From Bog-756 sp036513075 (GTDB taxonomy: Bacteria > Actinomycetota > Acidimicrobiia > Acidimicrobiales > RAAP-2): a stretch of 64,000 bases of DNA. The translations under genes and the position numbers were made by a program. Shown here piece after piece: positions 1-7,367 of this stretch (position 1 is the first letter of the stretch; each line of letters opens with the position of its first letter). The DNA lies in the NCBI GenBank assembly GCA_036513075.1, contig DATBZS010000042.1, positions 1 through 64,000 on the forward strand, given 5' to 3'. The notes below the pieces were generated by a model, which saw only the letters and a list, made by a program, of their open reading frames with translations, did not search any database and was not told the origin of the DNA.

Positions 1-190
1 GGCGGATCAACCCGGTCGCGCACGTCAGTTCGGCCACACCGCTCGCATAGATGACGGGCCGGTGGGCCCGCCTCGGGAACACCCGGGGGACGAGCGCGTC
101 GAACAGCGCCGGGCGGACGATGTGGAGTACACCGGACACGCCGAAGATGCAGGCGAGTCCCATCGGGGCGGAGGCACGGAGACGGTCCAT
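1..190 (-). CDS. DoxX-like small membrane protein (partial, C-terminus outside window)
   Basis: Only the first 63 codons are inside the window; the gene reads leftwards off the edge from an ATG at 190. The visible N-terminus is hydrophobic and contains 'FGVSGVLHIVRP', followed by a basic stretch and 'YASGVAELTCA'. That pattern is typical of DoxX-like four-helix membrane proteins of unknown exact function in actinobacteria. It is divergent from the VOC gene at 264. The family call rests on this short motif alone. Confidence 0.6.
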   Translation of the reverse strand, partial: MDRLRASAPMGLACIFGVSGVLHIVRPALFDALVPRVFPRRAHRPVIYASGVAELTCATGLIR

Positions 191-263
191 GCCCGGATGC
201 TACGGGCACCGGCCGTCATCGACAGCGGGTGACACCGCATCATGGAGGGGGCAGAATCGTGGG

Positions 264-635
264 ATGCAGCCGCTCGCCGTCCACCACGTGTCCGTCAACG
301 TCAGCGACATCGACCCGGCGATCGCCTTCTACACCGACGTGCTCGGGGGACGGGAGCGCGGCGACCGGCCGGACTTCGGGTTCGCCGGGGCCTGGATCGA
401 CCTCGGTGCCAGCCAGCTCCACCTGATCGAGGCCCCCACCCCGCCGGTGCTCGGTCAGCACTTCGCCATCCGGGTGGCCGACCTCGACGCGGCGGTCGCC
501 GAGCTCCGCCACCGGGGCGTGTCCGTCAACGATCCGAGCCGGGTCGGACCCGGCCGCCAGACCTTCGTCGCCGACCCAGACGGCAACACCGTCGAACTCT
601 ACGAGCTGGTCGACGGGTCGGCGACCGCCCCCTGA
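264..635 (+). CDS. VOC-superfamily (glyoxalase/bleomycin-resistance-like) protein
   Basis: A 123-residue single-domain VOC protein. It begins 'HHVSVNVSDIDPAIAFYTDVLGG', with the usual first beta-alpha unit, and ends 'FVADPDGNTVELYEL', the classic metal-site end of the second unit. Candidate metal ligands are H8, H53 or H66, and E111. The fold is known for glyoxalases, epimerases, dioxygenases and antibiotic-binding proteins, so the substrate cannot be told. The ATG at 264 was chosen because the domain starts at once and a -10-like CAGAAT ends exactly 6 nt upstream, suggesting a leaderless mRNA. The frame stays open upstream to 51, but that part has no VOC similarity. Confidence 0.85.
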   Translation: MQPLAVHHVSVNVSDIDPAIAFYTDVLGGRERGDRPDFGFAGAWIDLGASQLHLIEAPTPPVLGQHFAIRVADLDAAVAELRHRGVSVNDPSRVGPGRQTFVADPDGNTVELYELVDGSATAP

Positions 636-642
636 ATTGCCA

Positions 643-668
643 CACCGGAGGCCAGAAGGCCTCCGGTG
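643..668. terminator. Perfect hairpin between convergent genes (bidirectional terminator)
   Basis: An 11-bp perfect inverted repeat, CACCGGAGGCC and GGCCTCCGGTG, with a 4-nt AGAA loop lies 7 nt after the VOC stop and 85 nt beyond the end of the oppositely oriented cold-shock gene. There is no T-tract on either side, as is common for actinobacterial terminators. It could serve both genes. Confidence 0.65.
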
Positions 669-752
669 CTCATGACAACTGTGGGATCCGACCCGACGCA
701 GCCTCCGGTGAACCGGCGACGCGCGACGGGACGGTGCCCGACAGATCGGAAC

Positions 753-956
753 TCAGATCTTGCGGACCTGGCTCGCCTGCAGGCCCTTCTGGCCCTGCTT
801 GGTCTCGAACTCCACACGCTGGCCCTCCGCGAGGTCGCGGAAGCCCTCCATCTGGATCTCGGACTGGTGGACGAAGAGGTCATCCCCGCCGCCGTCAGGC
901 GTAATGAATCCGAAGCCTTTTTCGGCGTTGAACCACTTAACTGCACCTACACCCAT
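753..956 (-). CDS. cspA: Cold-shock domain protein (CspA family)
   Basis: A 67-residue single cold-shock domain, the normal family length. RNP1 is 'KGFGFI' and RNP2 is 'LFVHQSEI', the two single-stranded nucleic-acid-binding motifs. Family members act as RNA chaperones that melt mRNA structure. The ATG at 956 is preceded by a strong AAGGAG ribosome site 8 nt upstream, so the longer in-frame reading from 1001 is rejected. The long untranslated stretch upstream is usual for csp genes, and an inverted repeat CACACC/GGTGTG at 1046-1066 lies within it. The gene converges on the VOC gene. Confidence 0.95.
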   Translation of the reverse strand: MGVGAVKWFNAEKGFGFITPDGGGDDLFVHQSEIQMEGFRDLAEGQRVEFETKQGQKGLQASQVRKI

Positions 957-1234
957 AACTGAGTCTCCTTGAAATTCACGCACGAAAACGCGGGGATCCA
1001 CTTCGAAGCCCTACCTACATGGACCCGCGTGATAAGGCCTATGTACACACCACCCTAGGCGGTGTGGGTGCCCGGTGCTGGCGGAATCGCCCGGGACGGT
1101 CCGGGACGACCGGTCCGACGCCGCGGACAGGGAACCGCAAGGCACGCTCCCGTCGCCGCCGATGCCTGCCGCTGGTGTCGATGTCCAGCCTCAGGGACGG
1201 GCCGGCGCGGGGCCCACTGGTACCGTCTGCGTCG

Positions 1235-2791
1235 ATGTCCCACCTCGGTCGCAGCGGCTCGGCCCACCGGCGGGTACCCACCATGGCCGCCCTGGTCGTC
1301 GCACTGGGCACCCTGGTCGCAGCCTGTTCGTCACCGTCGCCCACCGCCTCGACGTCGTCCTCCGTTCCGCCGCCCACCGAGGCCGGTCTGCCGGCCCTGG
1401 CGCCCCCACCGCCCGTCACGTGGACGACATGCCCGACCCATCCGGCCCTGCAATGCGGGACCGTTCCGATGCCGCTCGACTACCGCCGCCCGTCGGCCGG
1501 CACCCTGTCGATCGCCGTGACCAGAGCGCCGGCACTCGTCGGTTCGCCACCGGGAGGACCGCCACCGGGCGGCACTCTGTTCGTCAACCCCGGGGGCCCG
1601 GGCGAGAGCGGCAACGAGATCCTGCCGATCCTGCTCCCCCTGCTGCCGCCCGAGGTGCGGTCGGCCAGCGATGTGGTCAGCTTCGACCCCCGGGGCACCG
1701 GGGCGAGCACCCCGCTCAAGTGCGGCACCGAGCCGGCCACGGTGACCGCCGTCGAACCCGTTCCGGCCGGTGTCGGCCAGCCCCTGCCCGGCACGCCGGT
1801 GTTCGCCGGGATCACCCGGGCGTGTGCCGCTGAGCATCCCTCGCTGACGGCGGCGGTCGACACCGTCGCCACGGCCCGGGACATGGACCGGATCCGCCAG
1901 GCCCTCGGCCTCTCCACCATCAGCTACTACGGGCTCTCGTACGGAACTGTGCTCGGCAGCGTCTACGCCGAGCTGTTCCCCCATCACCTGCGGGCCATGG
2001 TGCTGGACGGTGCGGTCGACATGAACGCCTCGCTGGCCATCCAGGCCACCGAACAGGCCCCGGCGGCCGAGCGCTCACTCGATCATCTGCTCGCCACCTG
2101 CGCGGCGGATCCGACGTGTCCGCTCGGCCCCGACCCCCAGGGGCTGTACGACCGAGTGTCGGCCTCACTGACCGCCCACCCACTCCCGGCCCCGGGCGAT
2201 GGCGACGACGTGCCCGTGACCCTCGGGGACCTGGACACCGCCACACTGTTCGTCATCACCGCCCTGGGTGCCACCTCGTCCTACGAGTCGGCACTCCTGG
2301 CCGCCTCCCACGGTGACGGTTCCGGCCTGCGGAAGTTGGCCCTCGGGTTCGTGGTCGACATCGACCGCTCGCCACTGGTCGACGTCCAGTGGGCCATCAC
2401 CTGCAACGACACCGTCGACCACCCGTCACCGGTGGCGGCGGGTACCCTGGCCCGCCAGCTCGCCGGCCGGTGGCCACGGATCGGCGGGTACGCCGTCACC
2501 TACAACCTCGGTGGGTGTGTCGCCTGGCCGAACGGCCGACAACCGGTGTCCGACACCCATCCGACCGCTGCGCCGCCGGTGCTGGTCATCGGCAACACCG
2601 GCGACCCCAACACCCCGCTCATCGGAGCCAAACACCTCGCCGCGCTGTTCCCCCACGCCAGCCAGCTGACGTGGGTCGGCTGGGGTCACACGTGGCTGCT
2701 CAGCGGGTCCACCGACCCGTGTGTCCGGGCCGACGTCTCGCGCTACCTGCTCACCGACGTGCTCCCATCCCCCGGATCAGTCTGTACCTGA
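1235..2791 (+). CDS. Secreted lipoprotein alpha/beta hydrolase, TAP-like (tripeptidyl aminopeptidase family)
   Basis: A 518-residue exported hydrolase. The N-terminus has basic residues, a hydrophobic run and a lipobox 'LVAAC', so it should be a cell-surface lipoprotein. The alpha/beta-hydrolase core shows an oxyanion region 'VNPGGPGESG', the nucleophile elbow 'GLSYG' (S235), a late Asp in 'NTGDPNTPL' and the catalytic His in 'GWGHTWL'. The TAP-like C-terminal domain is typical of Streptomyces SlpD/SlpE peptidases and Mycobacterium CaeA/Hip1-type enzymes. The start at 1235 gives a complete signal peptide; ATGs at 1181 and 1283 are alternatives. Whether it is a peptidase or an esterase is not decided by sequence. 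Confidence 0.85.
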   Translation: MSHLGRSGSAHRRVPTMAALVVALGTLVAACSSPSPTASTSSSVPPPTEAGLPALAPPPPVTWTTCPTHPALQCGTVPMPLDYRRPSAGTLSIAVTRAPALVGSPPGGPPPGGTLFVNPGGPGESGNEILPILLPLLPPEVRSASDVVSFDPRGTGASTPLKCGTEPATVTAVEPVPAGVGQPLPGTPVFAGITRACAAEHPSLTAAVDTVATARDMDRIRQALGLSTISYYGLSYGTVLGSVYAELFPHHLRAMVLDGAVDMNASLAIQATEQAPAAERSLDHLLATCAADPTCPLGPDPQGLYDRVSASLTAHPLPAPGDGDDVPVTLGDLDTATLFVITALGATSSYESALLAASHGDGSGLRKLALGFVVDIDRSPLVDVQWAITCNDTVDHPSPVAAGTLARQLAGRWPRIGGYAVTYNLGGCVAWPNGRQPVSDTHPTAAPPVLVIGNTGDPNTPLIGAKHLAALFPHASQLTWVGWGHTWLLSGSTDPCVRADVSRYLLTDVLPSPGSVCT

Positions 2792-2816
2792 ACCAGGGCC
2801 ACCGACCCGAAGTGGG

Positions 2817-3059
2817 TCAGCGGTCGCCCACTACCCGTTCCAGGTGAAACGCCCGACGGGGGCACTCGGCGGCCGCCCGGGTAGCCAGTTCGACGAGCTC
2901 GCTTCCAACAGGGGTGCCGTCGACCACCGGGTAACCCCACTCGTCGAGGGTCACCCGCTCGGGCAGCAGTTCGGCGCAGAAACCGAAGGCATCACAGGCC
3001 ACCGGGTCGACCCGGACCCGTAGGCGCACCTTGGTGTGCACCAGGGACCGTGTACTCAT
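2817..3059 (-). CDS. 3Fe-4S-type ferredoxin
   Basis: An 80-residue acidic ferredoxin. The cluster residues are C22 and C28 in 'CDAFGFC' and C66 in 'ECPRRAF'. This C-x5-C...C-P pattern is that of single [3Fe-4S] ferredoxins, which often serve P450s and flavoenzymes in actinobacteria. Its ATG overlaps the stop of the upstream NuoF-like gene as ATGA, so the two are translationally coupled. It is the last gene of the five-gene redox operon and is the likely cytosolic electron donor or acceptor for that system. Confidence 0.9.
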   Translation of the reverse strand: MSTRSLVHTKVRLRVRVDPVACDAFGFCAELLPERVTLDEWGYPVVDGTPVGSELVELATRAAAECPRRAFHLERVVGDR

Positions 3060-4354
3060 GACGCACCTCCCGACAAGGTTGAGGCGGCCGGGAAGGCCAG
3101 CACCGTCGGTCGGTGACGTCCGGCGCACGGTCGGCCGGCGGCGTGGGCGGCGGCATCGGCGGCGAAGACCGTCAACGCGCTGCGCACCAGTTGGGCCACA
3201 CCGTCGGGATGGCGGCAGGCGCCGCGTCCCACCGCCGAACGCGACCGCTCGTCGATGCGGGCCACCGCGCCGGCGTCGGCCCAGCCGGCGGCGAGCAGCT
3301 CGAGGTCGTCGGCGATGGCGGGCAACCCGAATACGCAGGGACCGCACTGCCCTGCGCTCTGGCCGGCCATCCAGCGGGCGATCCGGGCCGTCTCGGCGAT
3401 TCCGCACGACGAGGTGGGGAGGGCCACCACGATCCCCACGCCGAGCGAGGCACCGGCCCGGGCCAACGGGGCCGGAGCGAGCGGGGTGGCACCGAGTTCG
3501 GGGGCGAGCCAGGCGCCGCCGTACCCGCCGACCAGATAGCCCGACATCGGGGCGGTCGGCCCGGACCGCTGCACGACATCTTCCACCGGGGTGCCGAGCT
3601 CGACTTCGATCACGCCCGACGTGCGTACCGCCCCGGACACCGTCACCAAGGTGGTGCCTGGGGCGTCGGCGGTGCCGAGCTGACGGAACCAGGCCGCACC
3701 GTGCCGGGCGATGAGGGCGACCTGGGCCAGCGTCTCGGCGTTGTGCACCAGGACCGGCCGGCGACCGATGGTGAGCGGAACCGACTTGTTCACCCGCAGG
3801 AACGGTCGAGCGTCCTCACGCTCGAGCCAGGACACCAGGGCGGACTCCTCGCCGGTGACGTAGCGGGCCGGCGGGCGGCGAACGGCCAGGACCCGAGGGG
3901 AGCCGGCACGCTGGCGCTCGGCCACCACCCGCTGTGCAGCCCGGGCCGAGTCGTCGCGGTCGTCGGCCACGCAGACCACGACCGAGCGGGCACCGGACAG
4001 AGCGGCGACCAGTTCGGCGCCGTCCAGCACGAGGTGGGGCGACCAGGCCAGCAGGGCGCGGTCCTTGGCACTGGCCGGCTCTCCCTCCATAGCGTTGACC
4101 ACGATGACCGGTCGGCGGTTCGACCGGATCACTGAGTTCCACTTGACCGCAGTCGGGAATCCGCCGCCCCCGCGCCCGGCCAGTCCTGACGAGGCGACCT
4201 CGGCCTGGAGGGCCTCGGCCCACGCCGGATCGTCCCCCGTGGGGATGGCCACCTGGCCATGCAGTGCGAGATGGTCGGCCAGGCCCGGGCCGATGGGCCC
4301 GCCGGGCCCGGTGTGGAGGAGTCGCTCGACGCGCGGCAGCGTGGAGGTGGTCAT
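3056..4354 (-). CDS. NuoF-like (51-kDa subunit) flavo-iron-sulfur oxidoreductase
   Basis: A 432-residue protein of the NuoF/RnfC-like family. It has the glycine-rich flavin/NAD motif 'GRGGGGFPTAVKW' (60-72), 'NAMEGEPASAKDR', 'YVTGEESALV' (165-174), an SLBB-like region and an iron-sulfur tail with C337, C340 ('QCGPCVFGLPA') and C380. Where canonical NuoF has 'SCGxCxPC', the first Cys is Ala, leaving three of four ligands. Family knowledge suggests NAD(P)H or ferredoxin oxidation. It starts inside the stop of the ferric-reductase-like gene (ATGA) and overlaps the ferredoxin gene the same way, so the proteins probably form one complex. It is not part of a complex I operon. Confidence 0.85.
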   Translation of the reverse strand: MTTSTLPRVERLLHTGPGGPIGPGLADHLALHGQVAIPTGDDPAWAEALQAEVASSGLAGRGGGGFPTAVKWNSVIRSNRRPVIVVNAMEGEPASAKDRALLAWSPHLVLDGAELVAALSGARSVVVCVADDRDDSARAAQRVVAERQRAGSPRVLAVRRPPARYVTGEESALVSWLEREDARPFLRVNKSVPLTIGRRPVLVHNAETLAQVALIARHGAAWFRQLGTADAPGTTLVTVSGAVRTSGVIEVELGTPVEDVVQRSGPTAPMSGYLVGGYGGAWLAPELGATPLAPAPLARAGASLGVGIVVALPTSSCGIAETARIARWMAGQSAGQCGPCVFGLPAIADDLELLAAGWADAGAVARIDERSRSAVGRGACRHPDGVAQLVRSALTVFAADAAAHAAGRPCAGRHRPTVLAFPAASTLSGGAS

Positions 4355-5091
4355 CGGGAGTCCCTTTCCAGGAGTCGGGTTGCTGTCGGTGTCGAGCCGC
4401 CCACTGTGGTGGGCGAAGCGGTTGTCGCGGAGGCAGAGGTGGCGACCCGACGCTTGCGTGCATCCGTCTGGTGCAGCCCATCCGGGCGGTGTCGTGCGGG
4501 TACCGCCCGGGTGGTGGCGCTCACCCGGACGGCGTCCCTGCGGGTCGTCCGGTGGTAGCCGATCCGCCACGTCACAGCGGTCACGACGGCGACGGTGCAG
4601 ATGGCGGCGATGGCATCCAACCACAGCTGCCGGGCATCGGTGCCGGCGCCGAGTGCATGCGCCATGGCCAGGGGCCAACAGGCGTAGGCCAGCCAGTGGA
4701 GGCCACGCCACACCCGAGGATCGATGCGCTGGCGAAGTGCGCTCGAGATGGCGACCGCGGCCAACAGGTCGACGGCCACCGCCCCGAGTCCGGTCCACAG
4801 CGGCTTGAACGACGACGTGAACGGCACGATCACCGGCCCCAGGCCCACGTGGACGTAGGTGTCGACCACCGAAGTCACGATGTGGATCCCGAGGAAGACC
4901 AGGGCCAACATGGTGGCCCGCTTGTGAAGGTCCACCTGGGCGAAGGCCGGCCAGCGAGGAGTGCGGGCCCGGGAGGCCGACAACAGGCCGAGCACGGTGG
5001 TCACCGTGAGGAGTATGAGTGCGACCACGCCGGTGGCCCGGATCGCGTACCAGACGGCCTCGGTCATGGACGTGGAGGTGGCGGCCAGCAT
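4351..5091 (-). CDS. Ferric-reductase-like transmembrane haem protein
   Basis: A 246-residue integral membrane protein with about six hydrophobic helices. H56/H70 and H132/H145 sit in paired helices with the HX13H and HX12H spacing of the two bis-histidyl haems in ferric reductases, Nox and MsrQ proteins. There is no FAD/NAD domain, so electrons must come from a partner, presumably the NuoF-like protein encoded next. The C-terminal 60 residues are Ser/Thr/Arg-rich and look disordered. The ATG at 5091 overlaps the apbE stop by one base (TGATG); the longer in-frame reading from 5166 lies inside apbE and was rejected. Confidence 0.85.
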   Translation of the reverse strand: MLAATSTSMTEAVWYAIRATGVVALILLTVTTVLGLLSASRARTPRWPAFAQVDLHKRATMLALVFLGIHIVTSVVDTYVHVGLGPVIVPFTSSFKPLWTGLGAVAVDLLAAVAISSALRQRIDPRVWRGLHWLAYACWPLAMAHALGAGTDARQLWLDAIAAICTVAVVTAVTWRIGYHRTTRRDAVRVSATTRAVPARHRPDGLHQTDARKRRVATSASATTASPTTVGGSTPTATRLLERDSR

Positions 5092-6098
5092 CACCGCACC
5101 TCCCGATCGGTCGCGTCGGCGCGGGCCGACTCGTTGAACGATGCGAAGTTCGGGACGCCCGGCCAATCACCGACAGTCACTACGTCGCCGTCGGCATGGA
5201 CGAGTCGCGCCGTCACGCCGTGCCCGATCAAGTTGCCAGGAGCGTCCTCGCCCCAGACGACGGCGGCCGTCGACCAACCGTTGGCCTCGACGCAGGTGGC
5301 GCCGAGGGCGGAGACCAGCGTCCACGTGGTCGGGGCGACCTCGCCCGTCCACGGGTCGACGATGTGGTGCACCGTGCGCCCGGCATGAGACCAGGTCCGA
5401 GCGGTGGTGCCCGACGTAGCGAGTCCTCCGTACCGGAGGGCGACGACCTCATCGGCATCGACCGGCGCGGTGGTGCAGTGATCGGCGATTCCCACGCCCC
5501 AGCCGTCGGCGGGTGGCGGGCCGGCGGTGGCCACGTCACCCCCGAGGTTCACCAGGGCGCTGCAGCCGAGGGCACCGAAGATGCGGGCGGCCGCCTGGTC
5601 TGCGGCAAAGGCCTTGCCCGTCGAGCCGACATCGACATGGATCCCGTCGGGCACCGACACCGTCCGCGCCGACCGGTCCAGCCCGATCCGCCACCAGCCC
5701 GGCGCGGGGGTCGGCGGAAGATCCGGCAGGTCGTTCTCCTCGTCGAGCAACGCGAAGTCACGGTCGTAACCGAGCTCGACCATGGCCGAGCCGATGGTCG
5801 GGTCGACGATGCCGCCGGTCCGTATGGCCACGTCGTACGCCTGCTCCAGCACCGCGAAAAGAAGTGGGCTGACCAGGGTCGGTCGCCCCCCGCGTTGTTC
5901 GAGGCGGCGCAGTTCGGAGTCGGGCCGGAACCGGCTGCACGCCCGATCGAGTGCGTCCAGGTCGAGAGCCAGCAGGACCAGGGCGGCGTCGGCGGCTTCG
6001 GGGGCGTCGGGGGCGTCGACCACCACTGTCGCCGTAGTACCGATGGCCTGCATCGAGCGGACAGCTAGCGCCGGCCGCTCGTCGGTGCGCGCGCTCAC
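5091..6098 (-). CDS. apbE: FAD:protein FMN transferase (ApbE family)
   Basis: A 335-residue flavin transferase that attaches FMN from FAD to a Thr/Ser of a target protein. Family motifs are visible: 'VDVGSTGKAFAADQAA' (155-170), 'LVNLGGDVATAG' (182-193), 'LATSGT' (226-231) and 'HHIVDPWTG' (244-252). It starts with GTG at 6098, overlapping the stop of the small membrane protein as GTGA. No signal peptide or lipobox is evident, unlike most extracytoplasmic ApbE proteins. The target is not certain; the best local candidate is the Thr-rich protein encoded just upstream, which carries an SGAT sequence. Confidence 0.9.
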   Translation of the reverse strand: MSARTDERPALAVRSMQAIGTTATVVVDAPDAPEAADAALVLLALDLDALDRACSRFRPDSELRRLEQRGGRPTLVSPLLFAVLEQAYDVAIRTGGIVDPTIGSAMVELGYDRDFALLDEENDLPDLPPTPAPGWWRIGLDRSARTVSVPDGIHVDVGSTGKAFAADQAAARIFGALGCSALVNLGGDVATAGPPPADGWGVGIADHCTTAPVDADEVVALRYGGLATSGTTARTWSHAGRTVHHIVDPWTGEVAPTTWTLVSALGATCVEANGWSTAAVVWGEDAPGNLIGHGVTARLVHADGDVVTVGDWPGVPNFASFNESARADATDREVR

Positions 6099-6376
6099 GA
6101 CTGCCCCGAGGTGGTCGTGGCCGTCGTCGCACCTGAGGTCCCCGTGGTCGTCGTGGTGGACGGCGCGGTCGTCGACGTGGCGGTCGAGCCCGTCGAGGAG
6201 GTAGTCGTCGTCGATGCGTGGTGGGTGGTAGCTCCGGCGACGGCGACACCGATACCTACGGCGGCCACCGTGGCGGTCAGTCCCATGGCCACCGTGGCCC
6301 GGCGGATGCGCACGAGCGCTTCGCCCCTCGATCTGGCGGCGTCGTTCCGAGAGCGGGGCTTAGGCAGGGGGACCAT
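6095..6376 (-). CDS. Small single-pass membrane protein with Thr-rich tail and SGAT motif
   Basis: A 93-residue protein: basic cytosolic N-terminus, one transmembrane helix (about 28-49, Ala/Val/Gly-rich) and a Thr/Ser-rich extracytoplasmic tail. The tail contains S81-G82-A83-T84. SGAT followed by Thr/Ser is the core of the flavinylation site used by ApbE in FMN-bind proteins, but the full FMN-bind domain is absent and the tail is low-complexity, so the match could be chance. The ATG at 6376 is chosen for the AAAGGTG site 6 nt upstream. It is the first gene of the redox operon and overlaps apbE (GTGA), which supports a functional link. Confidence 0.7.
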   Translation of the reverse strand: MVPLPKPRSRNDAARSRGEALVRIRRATVAMGLTATVAAVGIGVAVAGATTHHASTTTTSSTGSTATSTTAPSTTTTTGTSGATTATTTSGQS

Positions 6377-6663
6377 GGCTGCACCTTTCGTTCGGGACCC
6401 GGCCACCACGGCCGGTTCGGGTCGATGGAGCTATCTGACAGGATCCGTTGCAGGTTCCCCTGCGCGCCGCCTGAGTCCCTCCTGTGAATCCACGCCGGTC
6501 CACCGGTCTCCCTCGCCGCTCAGGCGTCGAGCTTCACAGCGGACCCACAGGCGGGTCACACCGAAGCTCCAGACCGCGGTGCAATGCTCTGGTGCAGGCA
6601 GACCCCGGACAACAGGCCCGGACAACCGGAAGGACAGGGCGGACGACGCCCGGAGGAGATCCC

Positions 6664-7365
6664 GTGGAGCCCACACGAAGCCAGCGCATTTTGGTGGTCG
6701 ACGACGAGCCGTCGATCGTCGATGCCGTCGCCACCTCGCTCCGCTACGAGGGATTTGAGGTCACCCAGGCCGTCAACGGCCGCCAGGCGCTGTCCCTGGC
6801 CCAGGAGGACCCGCCCGATCTGATCGTGCTCGACGTGATGCTCCCCGACCTCGACGGGCTCGAGGTCACCCGCCGCCTCCGTGAGGATGGCATCCGGGTG
6901 CCGATCCTGTTCCTCACCGCCCGAGATGCCGTCGACGACAAGGTGGCCGGTCTGACCATCGGCGGCGACGACTACGTCACCAAGCCGTTCGCCCTCGCCG
7001 AGGTCGTCGCCCGGGTGCATGCCATCCTGCGCCGATTGGGAGCCGAAGATGAGGAGACGGGGATCCTCAAGTTCGCCAACATCGAGATGGACGAGAACGC
7101 CCACGAGGTGACCCGGGCCGGCACGGTCATCCCCCTGACCGCCACCGAGTTCAACTTGCTGCGCTTCTTCCTGCTCAACCCGCGCCACGTCCTGTCCAAG
7201 TCCCAGATCCTCGACCACGTCTGGCACTACGACTTCGGGGGCGACGGCAACGTGGTCGAGACCTACGTGAGCTACCTCCGCAAGAAGCTCGAAGTGGCCG
7301 GTCCCCCGGTCATCCACACCGTGCGTCTGGTCGGGTATGCCTTGCGCGAACCGTCTGCCGCCTGA
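6664..7365 (+). CDS. OmpR/PhoB-family response regulator
   Basis: A 233-residue two-component response regulator. The receiver domain (9-125) has acidic D13-D14, the phospho-acceptor D57 in 'VLDVMLPD' and the conserved Lys in 'YVTKPF'. The C-terminal winged helix ends 'VETYVSYLRKKLE...TVRLVGYAL', typical of OmpR/PhoB DNA-binding domains. A GTG start is supported by GGAGGAGAT ending 3 nt upstream. The partner kinase begins 2 nt after the stop, so the two are co-transcribed. Target genes are unknown; the glycosyltransferase genes downstream are the obvious local candidates. Confidence 0.93.
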   Translation: MEPTRSQRILVVDDEPSIVDAVATSLRYEGFEVTQAVNGRQALSLAQEDPPDLIVLDVMLPDLDGLEVTRRLREDGIRVPILFLTARDAVDDKVAGLTIGGDDYVTKPFALAEVVARVHAILRRLGAEDEETGILKFANIEMDENAHEVTRAGTVIPLTATEFNLLRFFLLNPRHVLSKSQILDHVWHYDFGGDGNVVETYVSYLRKKLEVAGPPVIHTVRLVGYALREPSAA

Positions 7366-7367
7366 CC

